A stretch of DNA of 64,000 nt, taken from Polymorphum gilvum SL003B-26A1. GTDB taxonomy: Bacteria > Pseudomonadota > Alphaproteobacteria > Rhizobiales > Stappiaceae. The DNA lies in assembly GCF_000192745.1 (NCBI RefSeq), contig NC_015258.1, forward strand, positions 1-64,000. Reading direction: 5' to 3'. Every line of letters starts with the position of its first letter. The stretch's first letter is position 1. The notes beneath the pieces were generated by a model. The model was not told the origin of the DNA. It searched no databases and was given only the letters and a program-made list of their open reading frames with translations. Positions 54,827 through 62,705 of the stretch are shown in pieces. The position numbers were made by a program, and so were the translations under genes.

Positions 54827-55126
54827 TCAGAACTTGCGCCAAGGCGACGACGTCGCGCGATAGAACGCCTTATAAGAGATATGGCGGACATAGACCCGCC
54901 GCATCAAAGGATCAGCTTTCGCCATCATGCGCAGCGCCGCGACAGCGATCAGCCAGATTGCGATGCCGAAGAGCGCCGCGTACCAGGTCAGCACGACGAA
55001 GATCAGGATAACAGCGGCAAGCGCGGTCAACAGCACGAGCTCGCGGTCGGCGCCCATCAGCAGGTTCGGACGCGACAGCGCCCTGTGCACGCGCGAACGG
55101 GACAGCCTGGAGCCGGCCTCAGCCAT
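54827..55126 (-). CDS. trbD: Conjugal transfer protein TrbD (VirB3-like)
   Basis: 99 residues from the ATG at 55126. [20 protein letters not shown] is the conserved VirB3/TrbD start, followed by two membrane helices (about 30-75) and [17 protein letters not shown]. It overlaps trbC by 8 bp. Small inner-membrane subunit that works with TrbE. Confidence 0.92.
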   Translation of the reverse strand: MAEAGSRLSRSRVHRALSRPNLLMGADRELVLLTALAAVILIFVVLTWYAALFGIAIWLIAVAALRMMAKADPLMRRVYVRHISYKAFYRATSSPWRKF

Positions 55127-55535
55127 GAGCCCCCTCCCCTTCCGTGCGAAGCACTTCCGTCGGCTCGGTGATGTGAGGTGCCGATCGCACTTCGACCTCG
55201 CCGATGCTGGCGCCGGTTGCGCCGAACAGGGCGACGATTTGAGTTGCGCCCAGCAGAACGCCGCCGACGAGGGCGACGTAGCAAAGCCTCCGCGCGAAAT
55301 CATTGAGCTCGCCGCCGAAGATGAGCATGGCGCCGGCGATTGCCACAGCTGCCAGAGCGATGAAGCCGGCAACAGGCCCGGTGATGGACTGCTGAATCTG
55401 CTGCAGCGGCGACTCCCATGGAAGGCCGCCACCACCCGAGGAAGCCAGTGCCGGTTCCGCCAGGGCGAGAGCGATAGCGGCGAGGCCCAAGCAGGCGAGC
55501 GTGATCTTTGTCTTATGCAACATGGCTGTCCTCAT
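55119..55535 (-). CDS. trbC: Conjugal pilin TrbC (VirB2-like)
   Basis: 138 residues from the ATG at 55535, which overlaps the trbB 3' end; an ATG at 55523 is an alternative. The signal peptide ([20 protein letters not shown]) is followed by a Gly/Pro linker ([20 protein letters not shown]) and two membrane helices. The prepilin is processed to the pilus subunit; the TraF peptidase for this is not in the window. The C-terminal tail (about 25 residues past the second helix) is polar. Confidence 0.9.
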   Translation of the reverse strand: MRTAMLHKTKITLACLGLAAIALALAEPALASSGGGGLPWESPLQQIQQSITGPVAGFIALAAVAIAGAMLIFGGELNDFARRLCYVALVGGVLLGATQIVALFGATGASIGEVEVRSAPHITEPTEVLRTEGEGAHG

Positions 55536-56484
55536 CGACCTGGGCGTAATGTTCGGTCCGGTAGCGGGCATTGCCGAAACCCTCGACATGGATTACCTCA
55601 CGGACCCGCCTTCCCTTGCCCGTGCGCTCGACGGAGACGACGAGATCGACGGCCTCCCCGATCACTTCCTGCATGGGCTGCTGGCTCGCTTCCGCGGTCA
55701 GCTGCTCCAGCCGGCGCAAGGCCGACATCGCCGTATTGGAGTGGATGGTGGTGACGCCCCCCGGATGGCCGGTGTTCCATGCCTTGAGCAGTGTCAGTGC
55801 GGCGCCGTCGCGGACCTCGCCGACAATGATGCGGTCAGGTCGCAAACGCATGGTGCTTTTCAGGAGCCGGGCCATATCGACCGTGTCGGTGGTATGCAGG
55901 CACACGGCGTTTTCCGCCGCGCACTGGATCTCGGCGGTGTCTTCCAAGATGACCATGCGATCGTCCGGCGCCGTCGCGACGATCTCGGCGATGACGGCAT
56001 TGGCGAGTGTCGTCTTGCCGGACCCGGTTCCGCCGGAAATGACGATGTTCATGCGCGACGCGATCGCGCTGCGCAGAACCGAGGCCTGTGCCTCCGTCAT
56101 CACTTTCGACTTGACGTATTCGTCGAGCGGGATGAGCCGCGACGCCCGTCTCCGGATCGTGAACGCGGGCGCCGATACCACCGGCGGAAGCAGGCCCTCG
56201 AACCGATGTCCGCCGATCGGCAGTTCGCCGGAAATGATCGGTTGCTCATCGTCGGCTTCCGACTGCAGGGCATGAGCGACGCTGCCGATGACGACTTCGG
56301 CAGTGGCGGCACTCATCGCACCGGCCGGGGCAACGCCATGCCCCAGCCGTTCGATGAACAGCCTTCCGTCGGGATTGAGCATGATCTCGACGACCGTTGC
56401 ATCGTCGAGTGCGACGCAAAGCTGGTCGCCGAGGGCGTCCTGGAGTTTACGAACGAGACGGGGATGGGAACGCAGCTGGGTCAC
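55513..56484 (-). CDS. trbB: Conjugal transfer ATPase TrbB (VirB11-like)
   Basis: 323 residues. Walker [17 protein letters not shown] (about 145), the Asp box [12 protein letters not shown], Walker [19 protein letters not shown] and the His box [20 protein letters not shown] are all intact. It is a hexameric traffic ATPase that switches the T4SS between pilus and DNA transfer. The start overlaps the traI stop by 4 bp. Confidence 0.95.
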   Translation of the reverse strand: MTQLRSHPRLVRKLQDALGDQLCVALDDATVVEIMLNPDGRLFIERLGHGVAPAGAMSAATAEVVIGSVAHALQSEADDEQPIISGELPIGGHRFEGLLPPVVSAPAFTIRRRASRLIPLDEYVKSKVMTEAQASVLRSAIASRMNIVISGGTGSGKTTLANAVIAEIVATAPDDRMVILEDTAEIQCAAENAVCLHTTDTVDMARLLKSTMRLRPDRIIVGEVRDGAALTLLKAWNTGHPGGVTTIHSNTAMSALRRLEQLTAEASQQPMQEVIGEAVDLVVSVERTGKGRRVREVIHVEGFGNARYRTEHYAQVDEDSHVA

Positions 56485-57116
56485 GCCGCGCTCCTGAAAG
56501 GACCAGCGTCACTATGCTCGATGATCGAGCGATAACCTGCCGGGCAGACCCGATCGAAGCTGGAGCGATCGGCCGGCAGGCTGCCCGCGACGGCTGTGGT
56601 ATTGCCGATGGCCACGGGGTCGCCGAGACGGCTCATCGGCCATCCCGCCCGGTTCAGGATGCGCTCGAAGCGGAGATCAGTAGCGGTGACGATCTCGCTG
56701 TAACCGTTGGCCATCGACCATTCGATGATGCCGGCGAACATCATAAGCGTCACCTGATGGAGGCTTCCTCCCCTCCCCGCGGGAAGCGACGTGTCCACGC
56801 AGAAGCGCGAGCTCTCGACTATTCCCTGCTGAGCATCGAGCGATCCCCGCTCCAGCAATTGGGGAAAGGTTTGCTCGAGCATCGTCGTGCCAGACGCGGG
56901 AAGCAGCCGCGCGCAGCCGACGACCTTCTGTTCGGCCGAGATCGCAAGGATGTAGGTCGGCAAGAGATCATCGTACTGATCCCGCTCTCCCTGTTCGGTG
57001 ATGGTGACATCCCATTCCAGGCGGCTGCCAAACACCGCGGCCCGAAGACGGTGCATCTGGTTCAGGTGGTTGCGGTTACTTGCGTAGTGGTCGGTCGATA
57101 CGCTCAGAATCTGCAT
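56481..57116 (-). CDS. traI: LuxI-type acyl-homoserine lactone synthase TraI
   Basis: 211 residues. The invariant LuxI residues are visible: RLRAAVFGSRLEWDV (Arg and Trp near 25-35), EQGERDQYDDLLPTYILAIS (Asp residues), GCARLLPASGTTMLEQTFP (Arg near 70) and VESSRFCVDTSL (E and R near 100). It makes the quorum signal that lets TraR switch on conjugation. First gene of the trb operon and directly downstream of two tra boxes, so it is self-induced. traR and traM are not in the window. Confidence 0.95.
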   Translation of the reverse strand: MQILSVSTDHYASNRNHLNQMHRLRAAVFGSRLEWDVTITEQGERDQYDDLLPTYILAISAEQKVVGCARLLPASGTTMLEQTFPQLLERGSLDAQQGIVESSRFCVDTSLPAGRGGSLHQVTLMMFAGIIEWSMANGYSEIVTATDLRFERILNRAGWPMSRLGDPVAIGNTTAVAGSLPADRSSFDRVCPAGYRSIIEHSDAGPFRSAA

Positions 57117-57174
57117 TGTGATCTCCGCATGAACTGGTCAGGCGAAGGGAAATCATCTCGTGCTGCGTGTGGCT

Positions 57175-57192
57175 ATGTGCAGATTTGCATCC
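57175..57192. promoter_or_regulatory. tra box (TraR operator), traI-proximal
   Basis: ATGTGCAGATTTGCATCC matches the Ti-type consensus ATGTGCAGATCTGCACAT well in the core (GTGCAGAT-TGCA). It lies 59 bp upstream of the traI start, in the 360-bp region between the divergent traI and repA genes. Confidence 0.8.
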
Positions 57193-57263
57193 GGTGATTC
57201 TGCCGAATCGGCGGTATAGCTGTCGAAAATCGGGCCGAAGCCGGAGTCTGAAATGTTGATAAG

Positions 57264-57281
57264 AGGTGCAAATCTGCATTT
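57264..57281. promoter_or_regulatory. tra box (TraR operator), repA-proximal
   Basis: AGGTGCAAATCTGCATTT keeps the dyad GTGCA-N4-TGCA. It is 89 bp from the other box. In Ti plasmids tra boxes in this gap couple quorum sensing to both transfer genes and repABC copy number. Confidence 0.75.
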
Positions 57282-57369
57282 CCTACAACCCCCTGCAAAC
57301 AATGGGAGGTAGGCTAACTACAAGATAATGATTGATGAATCCGCTTTCAGCTTAAATGGGGCAAAAGCG

Positions 57370-57450
57370 CGTTAACCTTTCGTTAACCAAAAACGCCTTG
57401 CAACCAAACACGCATTCAGTAATCGTCACGGAAAAATGGCATTACATGCC
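57370..57450. promoter_or_regulatory. Repeats upstream of repA, probable RepA operator
   Basis: CGTTAACC occurs twice at 57370-57377 and 57381-57388 (11-bp period), and GGCATTACATGCC at 57438-57450 is an inverted repeat close to the repA start. RepA with RepB represses its own promoter in this family, and these AT-rich repeats are the best operator candidates. Confidence 0.5.
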
Positions 57451-57476
57451 GATTAACCGTGACAAGAGATTCCACC

Positions 57477-58694
57477 GTGAGCAAAGCTGTTGCCATATCC
57501 CGAAATGATCGTCCCTCGGTAGATGTCACTATTGGTGATCACGCTGAACAGCTGAGCTCTCAGCTCCAGGCTATGAGCGAAGCCCTGTTCCCTCCGACGT
57601 CGCACAAGAGTTTGCGCAAATTCACGTCGGGTGAAGCGGCGCGCCTAATGAAAATATCTGATTCGACCCTTCGAAAGATGACTCTGGCGGGTGAAGGTCC
57701 TCAACCCGAACTCGCCAGCAACGGAAGGCGCTTCTACACACTCGGTCAGATTAACGAAATCCGGCATATGCTGGCAGGCTCTGCCCGCGGACGCGAGAGT
57801 ATCGAGTTTGTGCCCCATCGGCGCGGCTCGGAACACTTGCAGGTCATTGCGGTGACCAATTTTAAAGGCGGCTCCGGCAAGACAACAACGTCAGCCCATC
57901 TTGCTCAGTATCTTGCATTGCAGGGCTACAGGGTACTTGCTGTAGACCTCGATCCGCAGGCCAGCCTATCGGCACTCCTCGGCGTTCTCCCGGAGACGGA
58001 TGTAGGTGCCAACGAGACACTGTACGCGGCAATCCGGTACGACGACGCTAGGCGGCCGCTCAAAGAGGTGATCCGCTCAACGTACTTCGATGGCCTGCAT
58101 CTCGTCCCGGGAAACCTCGAGCTTATGGAGTTCGAGCACACAACCCCAAAGGCCTTGACTGACCGTGGTTCGAGAGATGGGCTTTTCTTCACGCGTGTCG
58201 CCCAAGCATTTGACGAAGTCGCCGACGACTATGACGTCGTTGTCATCGACTGCCCTCCCCAGCTCGGTTTCCTGACACTCAGTGGTCTGTGCGCCGCGAC
58301 ATCAATGGTCATTACGGTGCACCCGCAGATGCTCGATATCGCGTCCATGAGTCAGTTTCTGCTTATGACTCGCGATCTTCTCGGTGTCGTGAAGGAGGCC
58401 GGAGGGAATCTACAATATGATTTCATCCGCTATCTGCTGACCCGGTTCGAACCCCAGGATGCCCCGCAGACGAAGGTCGCGGCGCTGCTGAGGAACATGT
58501 TCGATGATCACGTCCTGACTAATCCGATGGTGAAGTCTGCGGCGGTTTCCGACGCCGGCCTTACGAAACAGACGCTCTATGAAATCGGGCGAGAGAATTT
58601 GACTCGTTCGACATACGACCGGGCGATGGAAGCTTTGGACGCGGTGAACGCCGAAATCGAAGGATTGATCAAGGCTGCCTGGGGACGCTCATGA
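57477..58694 (+). CDS. repA: Plasmid partitioning protein RepA
   Basis: 405 residues from the GTG at 57477 (AAGAGA upstream); a GTG at 57459 is an alternative. An N-terminal HTH (KFTSGEAARLMKISDSTLRK, about 45-65) is followed by the ParA ATPase: deviant Walker A FKGGSGKTTTSAHLAQYLAL (about 125) and VVIDCPPQLGFLTLSG (about 250). It moves and segregates the plasmid and represses the operon. Length and motifs are normal. Confidence 0.95.
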   Translation: MSKAVAISRNDRPSVDVTIGDHAEQLSSQLQAMSEALFPPTSHKSLRKFTSGEAARLMKISDSTLRKMTLAGEGPQPELASNGRRFYTLGQINEIRHMLAGSARGRESIEFVPHRRGSEHLQVIAVTNFKGGSGKTTTSAHLAQYLALQGYRVLAVDLDPQASLSALLGVLPETDVGANETLYAAIRYDDARRPLKEVIRSTYFDGLHLVPGNLELMEFEHTTPKALTDRGSRDGLFFTRVAQAFDEVADDYDVVVIDCPPQLGFLTLSGLCAATSMVITVHPQMLDIASMSQFLLMTRDLLGVVKEAGGNLQYDFIRYLLTRFEPQDAPQTKVAALLRNMFDDHVLTNPMVKSAAVSDAGLTKQTLYEIGRENLTRSTYDRAMEALDAVNAEIEGLIKAAWGRS

Positions 58695-58722
58695 TTGGAG
58701 TATTGCAGGATCCCTACATACT

Positions 58723-58738
58723 GTTGGGAGCTCCCAAC
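58723..58738. promoter_or_regulatory. parS: parS centromere site 1
   Basis: GTTGGGAGCTCCCAAC is a perfect 16-bp palindrome that fits the RepABC parS pattern GTTnnnnGCnnnnAAC. It extends to 20 bp (58721-58740). It lies in the repA-repB gap, where RepB would bind. Confidence 0.92.
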
Positions 58739-58823
58739 AGACTCCACCAGAGCCGATTTCTGTTTTCGTTGCAGGGGTCGTATCCAACAATTTTGACCCA
58801 AAAGGTTGGGGGAAGCCGCCGCC

Positions 58824-58846
58824 CAAGCTGCTTTAGCCGCAGCTTG
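58824..58846. repeat. Hairpin between the parS sites
   Basis: CAAGCTGC (58824-58831) and GCAGCTTG (58839-58846) form a perfect 8-bp stem with a 7-base loop. It abuts parS site 2 and could limit readthrough from repA into repB, or simply structure the centromere. Confidence 0.5.
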
Positions 58847-58861
58847 TTGGGAGCTCCCAAC
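58846..58861. promoter_or_regulatory. parS: parS centromere site 2
   Basis: A second exact copy of GTTGGGAGCTCCCAAC, 123 bp from the first and about 56 bp before the repB start. It has an 18-bp palindromic core (58845-58862). Confidence 0.92.
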
Positions 58862-58916
58862 AGGCCGCCTTCCGCCGGATGCGGTGCTTCGAAACTAGCT
58901 TGCGGAGATCAACGCC

Positions 58917-59930
58917 ATGAGCCGTAAGGACGCAATCGACTCATTGTTCCTCAAGAAGCCGGTTGTGAGCGAAAAAGCTGCAACGGACAAGTCAGCTGCC
59001 CGTGTGCGCACTGGCGCAATCTCCGCGATGGGCTCGTCACTGCAAGAGATGGCGGAGGGAGCGAAAACCGCAGCTCGACTTCAGGATCAGTTGGCTTCGG
59101 GCGAGGCGGTCGTTTCCTTGGATCCGTCGATGATTGAAGGATCGACGATTGCCGATCGATTGCCGACCGCTATTGACCCAAAATTCGATCAGCTCAAGGC
59201 AAGCATCGCTGAAAACGGACAGCAAGTTCCGATCCTCGTTCGACCTCATCCGGAAAAGACTGGCCGGTATCAAATTGCATACGGACGTCGGCGGCTACGG
59301 GCTGCCATAGATCTGGGTCGAGAGGTGTCGGCGATTGTCCGAAGTCTGACCGATCGTGAGCTAGTGGTGGCTCAAGGACGAGAGAATCTTGATCGCGCCG
59401 ACCTTTCATTCATTGAGAAGGCGCTCTTTGCGCTCCGGCTCGAGGATGCGGGTTTTGATCGCGCAACCATTACTGCTGCCCTATCGACCGACAAGTCTGA
59501 CCTAAGCCGCTATATCGCCGTCGCGCGGAGCATTCCAGAGAAGCTTGCTATCCAGATTGGCCCGGCCGCGAAAGCGGGTAGATCGCGCTGGGCAGCGCTT
59601 GCTGAAAGCCTCGGGAAACCAAAGGTCATGGACGCTGTTGAGGCGATTCTGGGGTCTGAACGGTTCTTGGCCGCGGATAGCGACGCTCGTTTCGCTCTCA
59701 TCTTCGATGTTGCATCGAAGCGGTCGGCCAAGCCTTCCAGGAAAGTAAAAAACTGGAGCACGCCGAAGGGGAAAAAGGCGGCGCGCATCCAGCTAGAGAC
59801 CGGGAAGACAGCATTAATTTTCGACGAGAAACTGGTGCCATCTTTCGGAGAGTATGTCGCGGACCAGTTGGATCGTTTGTATGTCCAATTTCTTGAAACG
59901 AATGAAGGAGAGAAAGCCGACCGAGGGTGA
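58917..59930 (+). CDS. repB: Plasmid partitioning protein RepB
   Basis: 337 residues. MSRKDAIDSLFLKKPVVSEK is the usual RepB start. The ParB domain has LKASIAENGQQVPILVRPHP, RYQIAYGRRRLRAAIDLG (about 110-127) and ENLDRADLSFIEKALFALRL. The HTH that reads parS follows at about 175-195 (RATITAALSTDKSDLSRYIA). It loads on the parS palindromes upstream and interacts with RepA. Intact. Confidence 0.95.
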   Translation: MSRKDAIDSLFLKKPVVSEKAATDKSAARVRTGAISAMGSSLQEMAEGAKTAARLQDQLASGEAVVSLDPSMIEGSTIADRLPTAIDPKFDQLKASIAENGQQVPILVRPHPEKTGRYQIAYGRRRLRAAIDLGREVSAIVRSLTDRELVVAQGRENLDRADLSFIEKALFALRLEDAGFDRATITAALSTDKSDLSRYIAVARSIPEKLAIQIGPAAKAGRSRWAALAESLGKPKVMDAVEAILGSERFLAADSDARFALIFDVASKRSAKPSRKVKNWSTPKGKKAARIQLETGKTALIFDEKLVPSFGEYVADQLDRLYVQFLETNEGEKADRG

Positions 59931-59984
59931 CATTTGCATCAATTCCGAGCCGCGCTCGGTAGAGATGAAAAACCACGAACCGCA

Positions 59985-60037
59985 AAAGAAAAAGGCCACC
60001 GAAACAAATTCCGGAAGCCCTTCTCTGTAGTGTCGCA
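59985..60037 (-). ncRNA. Counter-transcribed RNA (incA/ctRNA) of repABC
   Basis: In the 209-bp gap between repB and repC the minus strand has a promoter-like pair: TTGACG (60072-60067) and GATTCT (60049-60044), 17 bp apart. Transcription would run leftward to a hairpin whose arms are GGCTTCCGG and the CGGTGGCC side (about 59991-60020), followed by TTTTTCTTTT on the minus strand. In all repABC plasmids such a short antisense RNA here limits RepC synthesis. Exact ends are estimates. Confidence 0.6.
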
Positions 60038-60139
60038 ACTAAGAGAATCGCATTTCCGAGAATCACCGTCAAGAGTCTTCTGAGGCTCAACGCCCTTTCG
60101 GCGGGCAGATTTCTTTTGCCTAACAAAAGGTAAAAGGAA

Positions 60140-61459
60140 ATGCAGACGCATATCTCGACGACGCCCTTCGGGCGGCGGGCGATGACGCTCGGCCATATCG
60201 CAAGTCAAATGACTGCAAAGGCTGTCTCACCTGAAGCTGCCGCCCACAAGTGGCAGGTCTTTCAGCATATCCGCGAAGCACGGGAACTGATCGGTGCTAC
60301 GGATCGGTCACTCTCAATTCTCAACGCATTGCTGTCGTTTCACCCGGAGACATCCTTGAGCGGCGACGCAGAACTTGTCGTCTGGCCGTCCAACGAGCAG
60401 CTCGCTGCGCGCGCAAATGGCATGCCGGCGACGACCCTCAGACGGCATATTGCGGTGCTCGTGGACTGCGGCCTCATCATCCGCCGAGACAGCCCCAACG
60501 GCAAACGCTTCGCTCGCAAGGGCAGGGGAGGGGAAATCGAACAGGCCTACGGCTTCGACTTGTCACCAATCGTGGCGCGCGCAGACGAGTTTCGAGATCT
60601 GGTTGAAGCGCTACAGGCTGAGAAAAAGGCGTTTCGCGTTGCGAAGGAGCGTCTTACGTTGCTCCGGCGCGATATCGTCAAGATGATCGAAACCGGCATC
60701 GAGGAGAACGTTCCTGGGAACTGGGGCAGGATCACGCAGACCTACCAGGCGATCATTGCCAGGCTTCCACGTTCGGCTCCCCGCGAGCTTGTAGAGTGCA
60801 TTGCCCAAGAACTTCACGAACTTTGCGTCGATATACGTGACGTATTGGAATCATTTGCAAAAACAAAGATTCCGGACGCCAATGAGTCCCATTTTGGCCG
60901 TCACATACAGAATTCAAAACCAGACTCTAATTTTGAATCTGAATACGGCTTAGGAGAAAGAAAAGAAGCGAGCGGCAGCGTTGCGGAAACCGACAACCTG
61001 CGGAGCTTGCCGAAACGGGAGCTATCATTGGGGATCGTGTTGGATGCCTGCCCGCAAATTCGGGAACTGGCGCAGGGAGGGGCAATCCGGCACTGGCGCG
61101 ACTTACTGGCGACGGCGGAGCTCGCCCGGCCAATGCTGGGAATCAGCCCGAGCGCTTGGCGGGAAGCCCGCGAAGCCATGGGCGAGCAGCATGCGGCGAT
61201 TACGCTTGCCGCGATCTACCAAAAGGCCAGCCAGATTAACAACGCCGGCGGTTATCTGCGCAGCCTGACGGATCGAGCCAAGGAGGGGCAGTTCTCGACG
61301 TGGCCGATGGTCATGGCATTGCTCCGAGCAAAGCTCGACGCGCAGAGGTCCGTTGATTTCCAGGATGGTGCTCAATCGGATGGTGGGGCTGAAGCTGGAG
61401 ATCGCCTGCAGGTCTCGGATTCGCTGCTGAAGAGCCTGCAGCGGCCGAAATCGCGATGA
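60140..61459 (+). CDS. repC: Replication initiator RepC
   Basis: 439 residues. GRRAMTLGHIASQMTAKAVS then KWQVFQHIREARELIGATDR starts the initiator, and WPSNEQLAARANGMPATTLR then HIAVLVDCGLIIRRDSPNGK is the DNA-binding winged helix. The variable linker (about 235-290) is encoded by the AT-rich oriV region. The C-terminal domain (VLDACPQIRELAQGGAIRHW) is conserved. An upstream GGTAAAAGGA ribosome site is present; leader folding with the ctRNA should control it. Confidence 0.95.
   Translation: MQTHISTTPFGRRAMTLGHIASQMTAKAVSPEAAAHKWQVFQHIREARELIGATDRSLSILNALLSFHPETSLSGDAELVVWPSNEQLAARANGMPATTLRRHIAVLVDCGLIIRRDSPNGKRFARKGRGGEIEQAYGFDLSPIVARADEFRDLVEALQAEKKAFRVAKERLTLLRRDIVKMIETGIEENVPGNWGRITQTYQAIIARLPRSAPRELVECIAQELHELCVDIRDVLESFAKTKIPDANESHFGRHIQNSKPDSNFESEYGLGERKEASGSVAETDNLRSLPKRELSLGIVLDACPQIRELAQGGAIRHWRDLLATAELARPMLGISPSAWREAREAMGEQHAAITLAAIYQKASQINNAGGYLRSLTDRAKEGQFSTWPMVMALLRAKLDAQRSVDFQDGAQSDGGAEAGDRLQVSDSLLKSLQRPKSR
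60840..60965. other. AT-rich part of repC, probable oriV
   Basis: This stretch inside repC is clearly richer in A+T than its surroundings (runs such as CAAAAACAAAG and TCTAATTTTGAATC). In repABC plasmids replication starts from an AT-rich segment inside repC, so this is the likely origin. Confidence 0.55.
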
Positions 61460-61470
61460 CTGTCGCGATG

Positions 61471-62421
61471 CTATCCGGCGAGAGGAGCGGCTGTGTCGCT
61501 GGGACTGGCGATCAATCCCGATCGGCGGGCACGGTCGATGAGGTTCTTCACAGACGAGGGCGACCATTTGGACCCACCGCGTGGAGTGCGCTCGTGCAGC
61601 CGTTCGAGTTGGGTCGCGATTTCGCGAAGCGTCAGGTTCGGGTTCGACGAATGGATACCGGCGACCAGCGTCATCAACCGATCCTCGGGCAGCCGGGGAG
61701 GGGATTTGCGAAGCAATGCCGCATCGGCCATCCGCTCCGCGACCATCCATTTCACGGCGCGGCGAAGACGCTCCGGCGTCCAGTCGAGGTCGCGTTGGTT
61801 CAATACGCGGGCGATGTCGTCCCAGGTGTGATCCGGCCGCATGCGCCGAACGGTCGGAAGCCATTGATTGGCCGTTGCCTGTACGCGTTCTCCGTAAGCT
61901 GCTCTTTGTGCCGCGGTCATCTTAGCCAGCGCCTCGGGACGCCGTTCCCGGATGCCGGGATTACCGGGCAGCTTTCCCTTGGATTTGGCCGCCTTGATGC
62001 CTGCCTTCGTTCGTTCAGAGATCAGCGCGCGTTCGAGCTGCGCCACGGCGCCGAGCACCTGGAGCGAAAACATTCCCTGCGGCGTCGACGTGTCGATTGG
62101 ATCGCGAAGCGACCGAAAATGCGCGTTCTTGGCAGTCAGATCCTCGATGACCTCGAGCAGATGGCTAACGGATCGCGCCAGACGATCGAGCCGCACGACT
62201 ATGAGTGTGTCACCGGCGTTGATCTCTCCAAGCACCTTGGACAGGGCTGGACGGGCGCGCGCCGCGCCGGATCCGTGTTCCTGAACGATGACGTCGCAGC
62301 CGGCCGAGCGGAGCTCGATCTCTTGAGCCTCGGTCGCCTGTTCGTCCGTCGAGACGCGCGCATAGCCGATCAGTCGTCCCTGAGGTCGACGGGAAGAGCG
62401 ATTTTGAGCGTCACGAGCCAT
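61471..62421 (-). CDS. Serine recombinase, probably plasmid multimer resolution
   Basis: 316 residues. RLIGYARVSTDEQATEAQEI has the catalytic Ser (about 24), and VVRLDRLARSVSHLLEVIED and MFSLQVLGAVAQLERALISE complete the resolvase domain (about 16-160). The C-terminal 150 residues are longer than in TnpR and include two HTH-like segments (DHTWDDIARVLNQRDLDWTP and NLTLREIATQLERL). It is convergent with repC, a common location for recombinases that resolve plasmid dimers. It is not part of a visible transposon. Confidence 0.85.
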   Translation of the reverse strand: MARDAQNRSSRRPQGRLIGYARVSTDEQATEAQEIELRSAGCDVIVQEHGSGAARARPALSKVLGEINAGDTLIVVRLDRLARSVSHLLEVIEDLTAKNAHFRSLRDPIDTSTPQGMFSLQVLGAVAQLERALISERTKAGIKAAKSKGKLPGNPGIRERRPEALAKMTAAQRAAYGERVQATANQWLPTVRRMRPDHTWDDIARVLNQRDLDWTPERLRRAVKWMVAERMADAALLRKSPPRLPEDRLMTLVAGIHSSNPNLTLREIATQLERLHERTPRGGSKWSPSSVKNLIDRARRSGLIASPSDTAAPLAG

Positions 62422-62705
62422 TTTGAAGCGCCACAGAGGTCATCATCGAGAGGTTTTCCAAATGCAGAAGATACGGATAACCGATCGTTTGTAAACGTCT
62501 CTTGTTGCCATTTGCCGGGGCGCTGAATGTCGAAAACCATTGAAAAATGGCCATTCTCGTCGACCTGAGGCGCGGTGGTCATACCTCTGTTCAATCCGGA
62601 AGGCCTAGCCGCCTTTACTAAGTACGCGCGCGGGAAAAACTACCTATGTGACGGAAGCGAAGGACATGATAGCTTCCGTATCGGATTGGCTGGCATTTTA
62701 TTACA
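62422..62705. other. Divergent promoter region of recombinase and DUF1612-like gene
   Basis: Contains short dyads, including CGTTTGTAAACG near 62488 and CCATT-GAAA-AATGG at 62537-62550. Either could be a recombination or operator site for the serine recombinase. No gene. Confidence 0.4.

Noticed and set aside
58721-58862. Palindromes read as terminators
   Set aside because: They are identical 16-bp dyads matching the RepABC parS pattern and lack T-runs, so the centromere reading is better.
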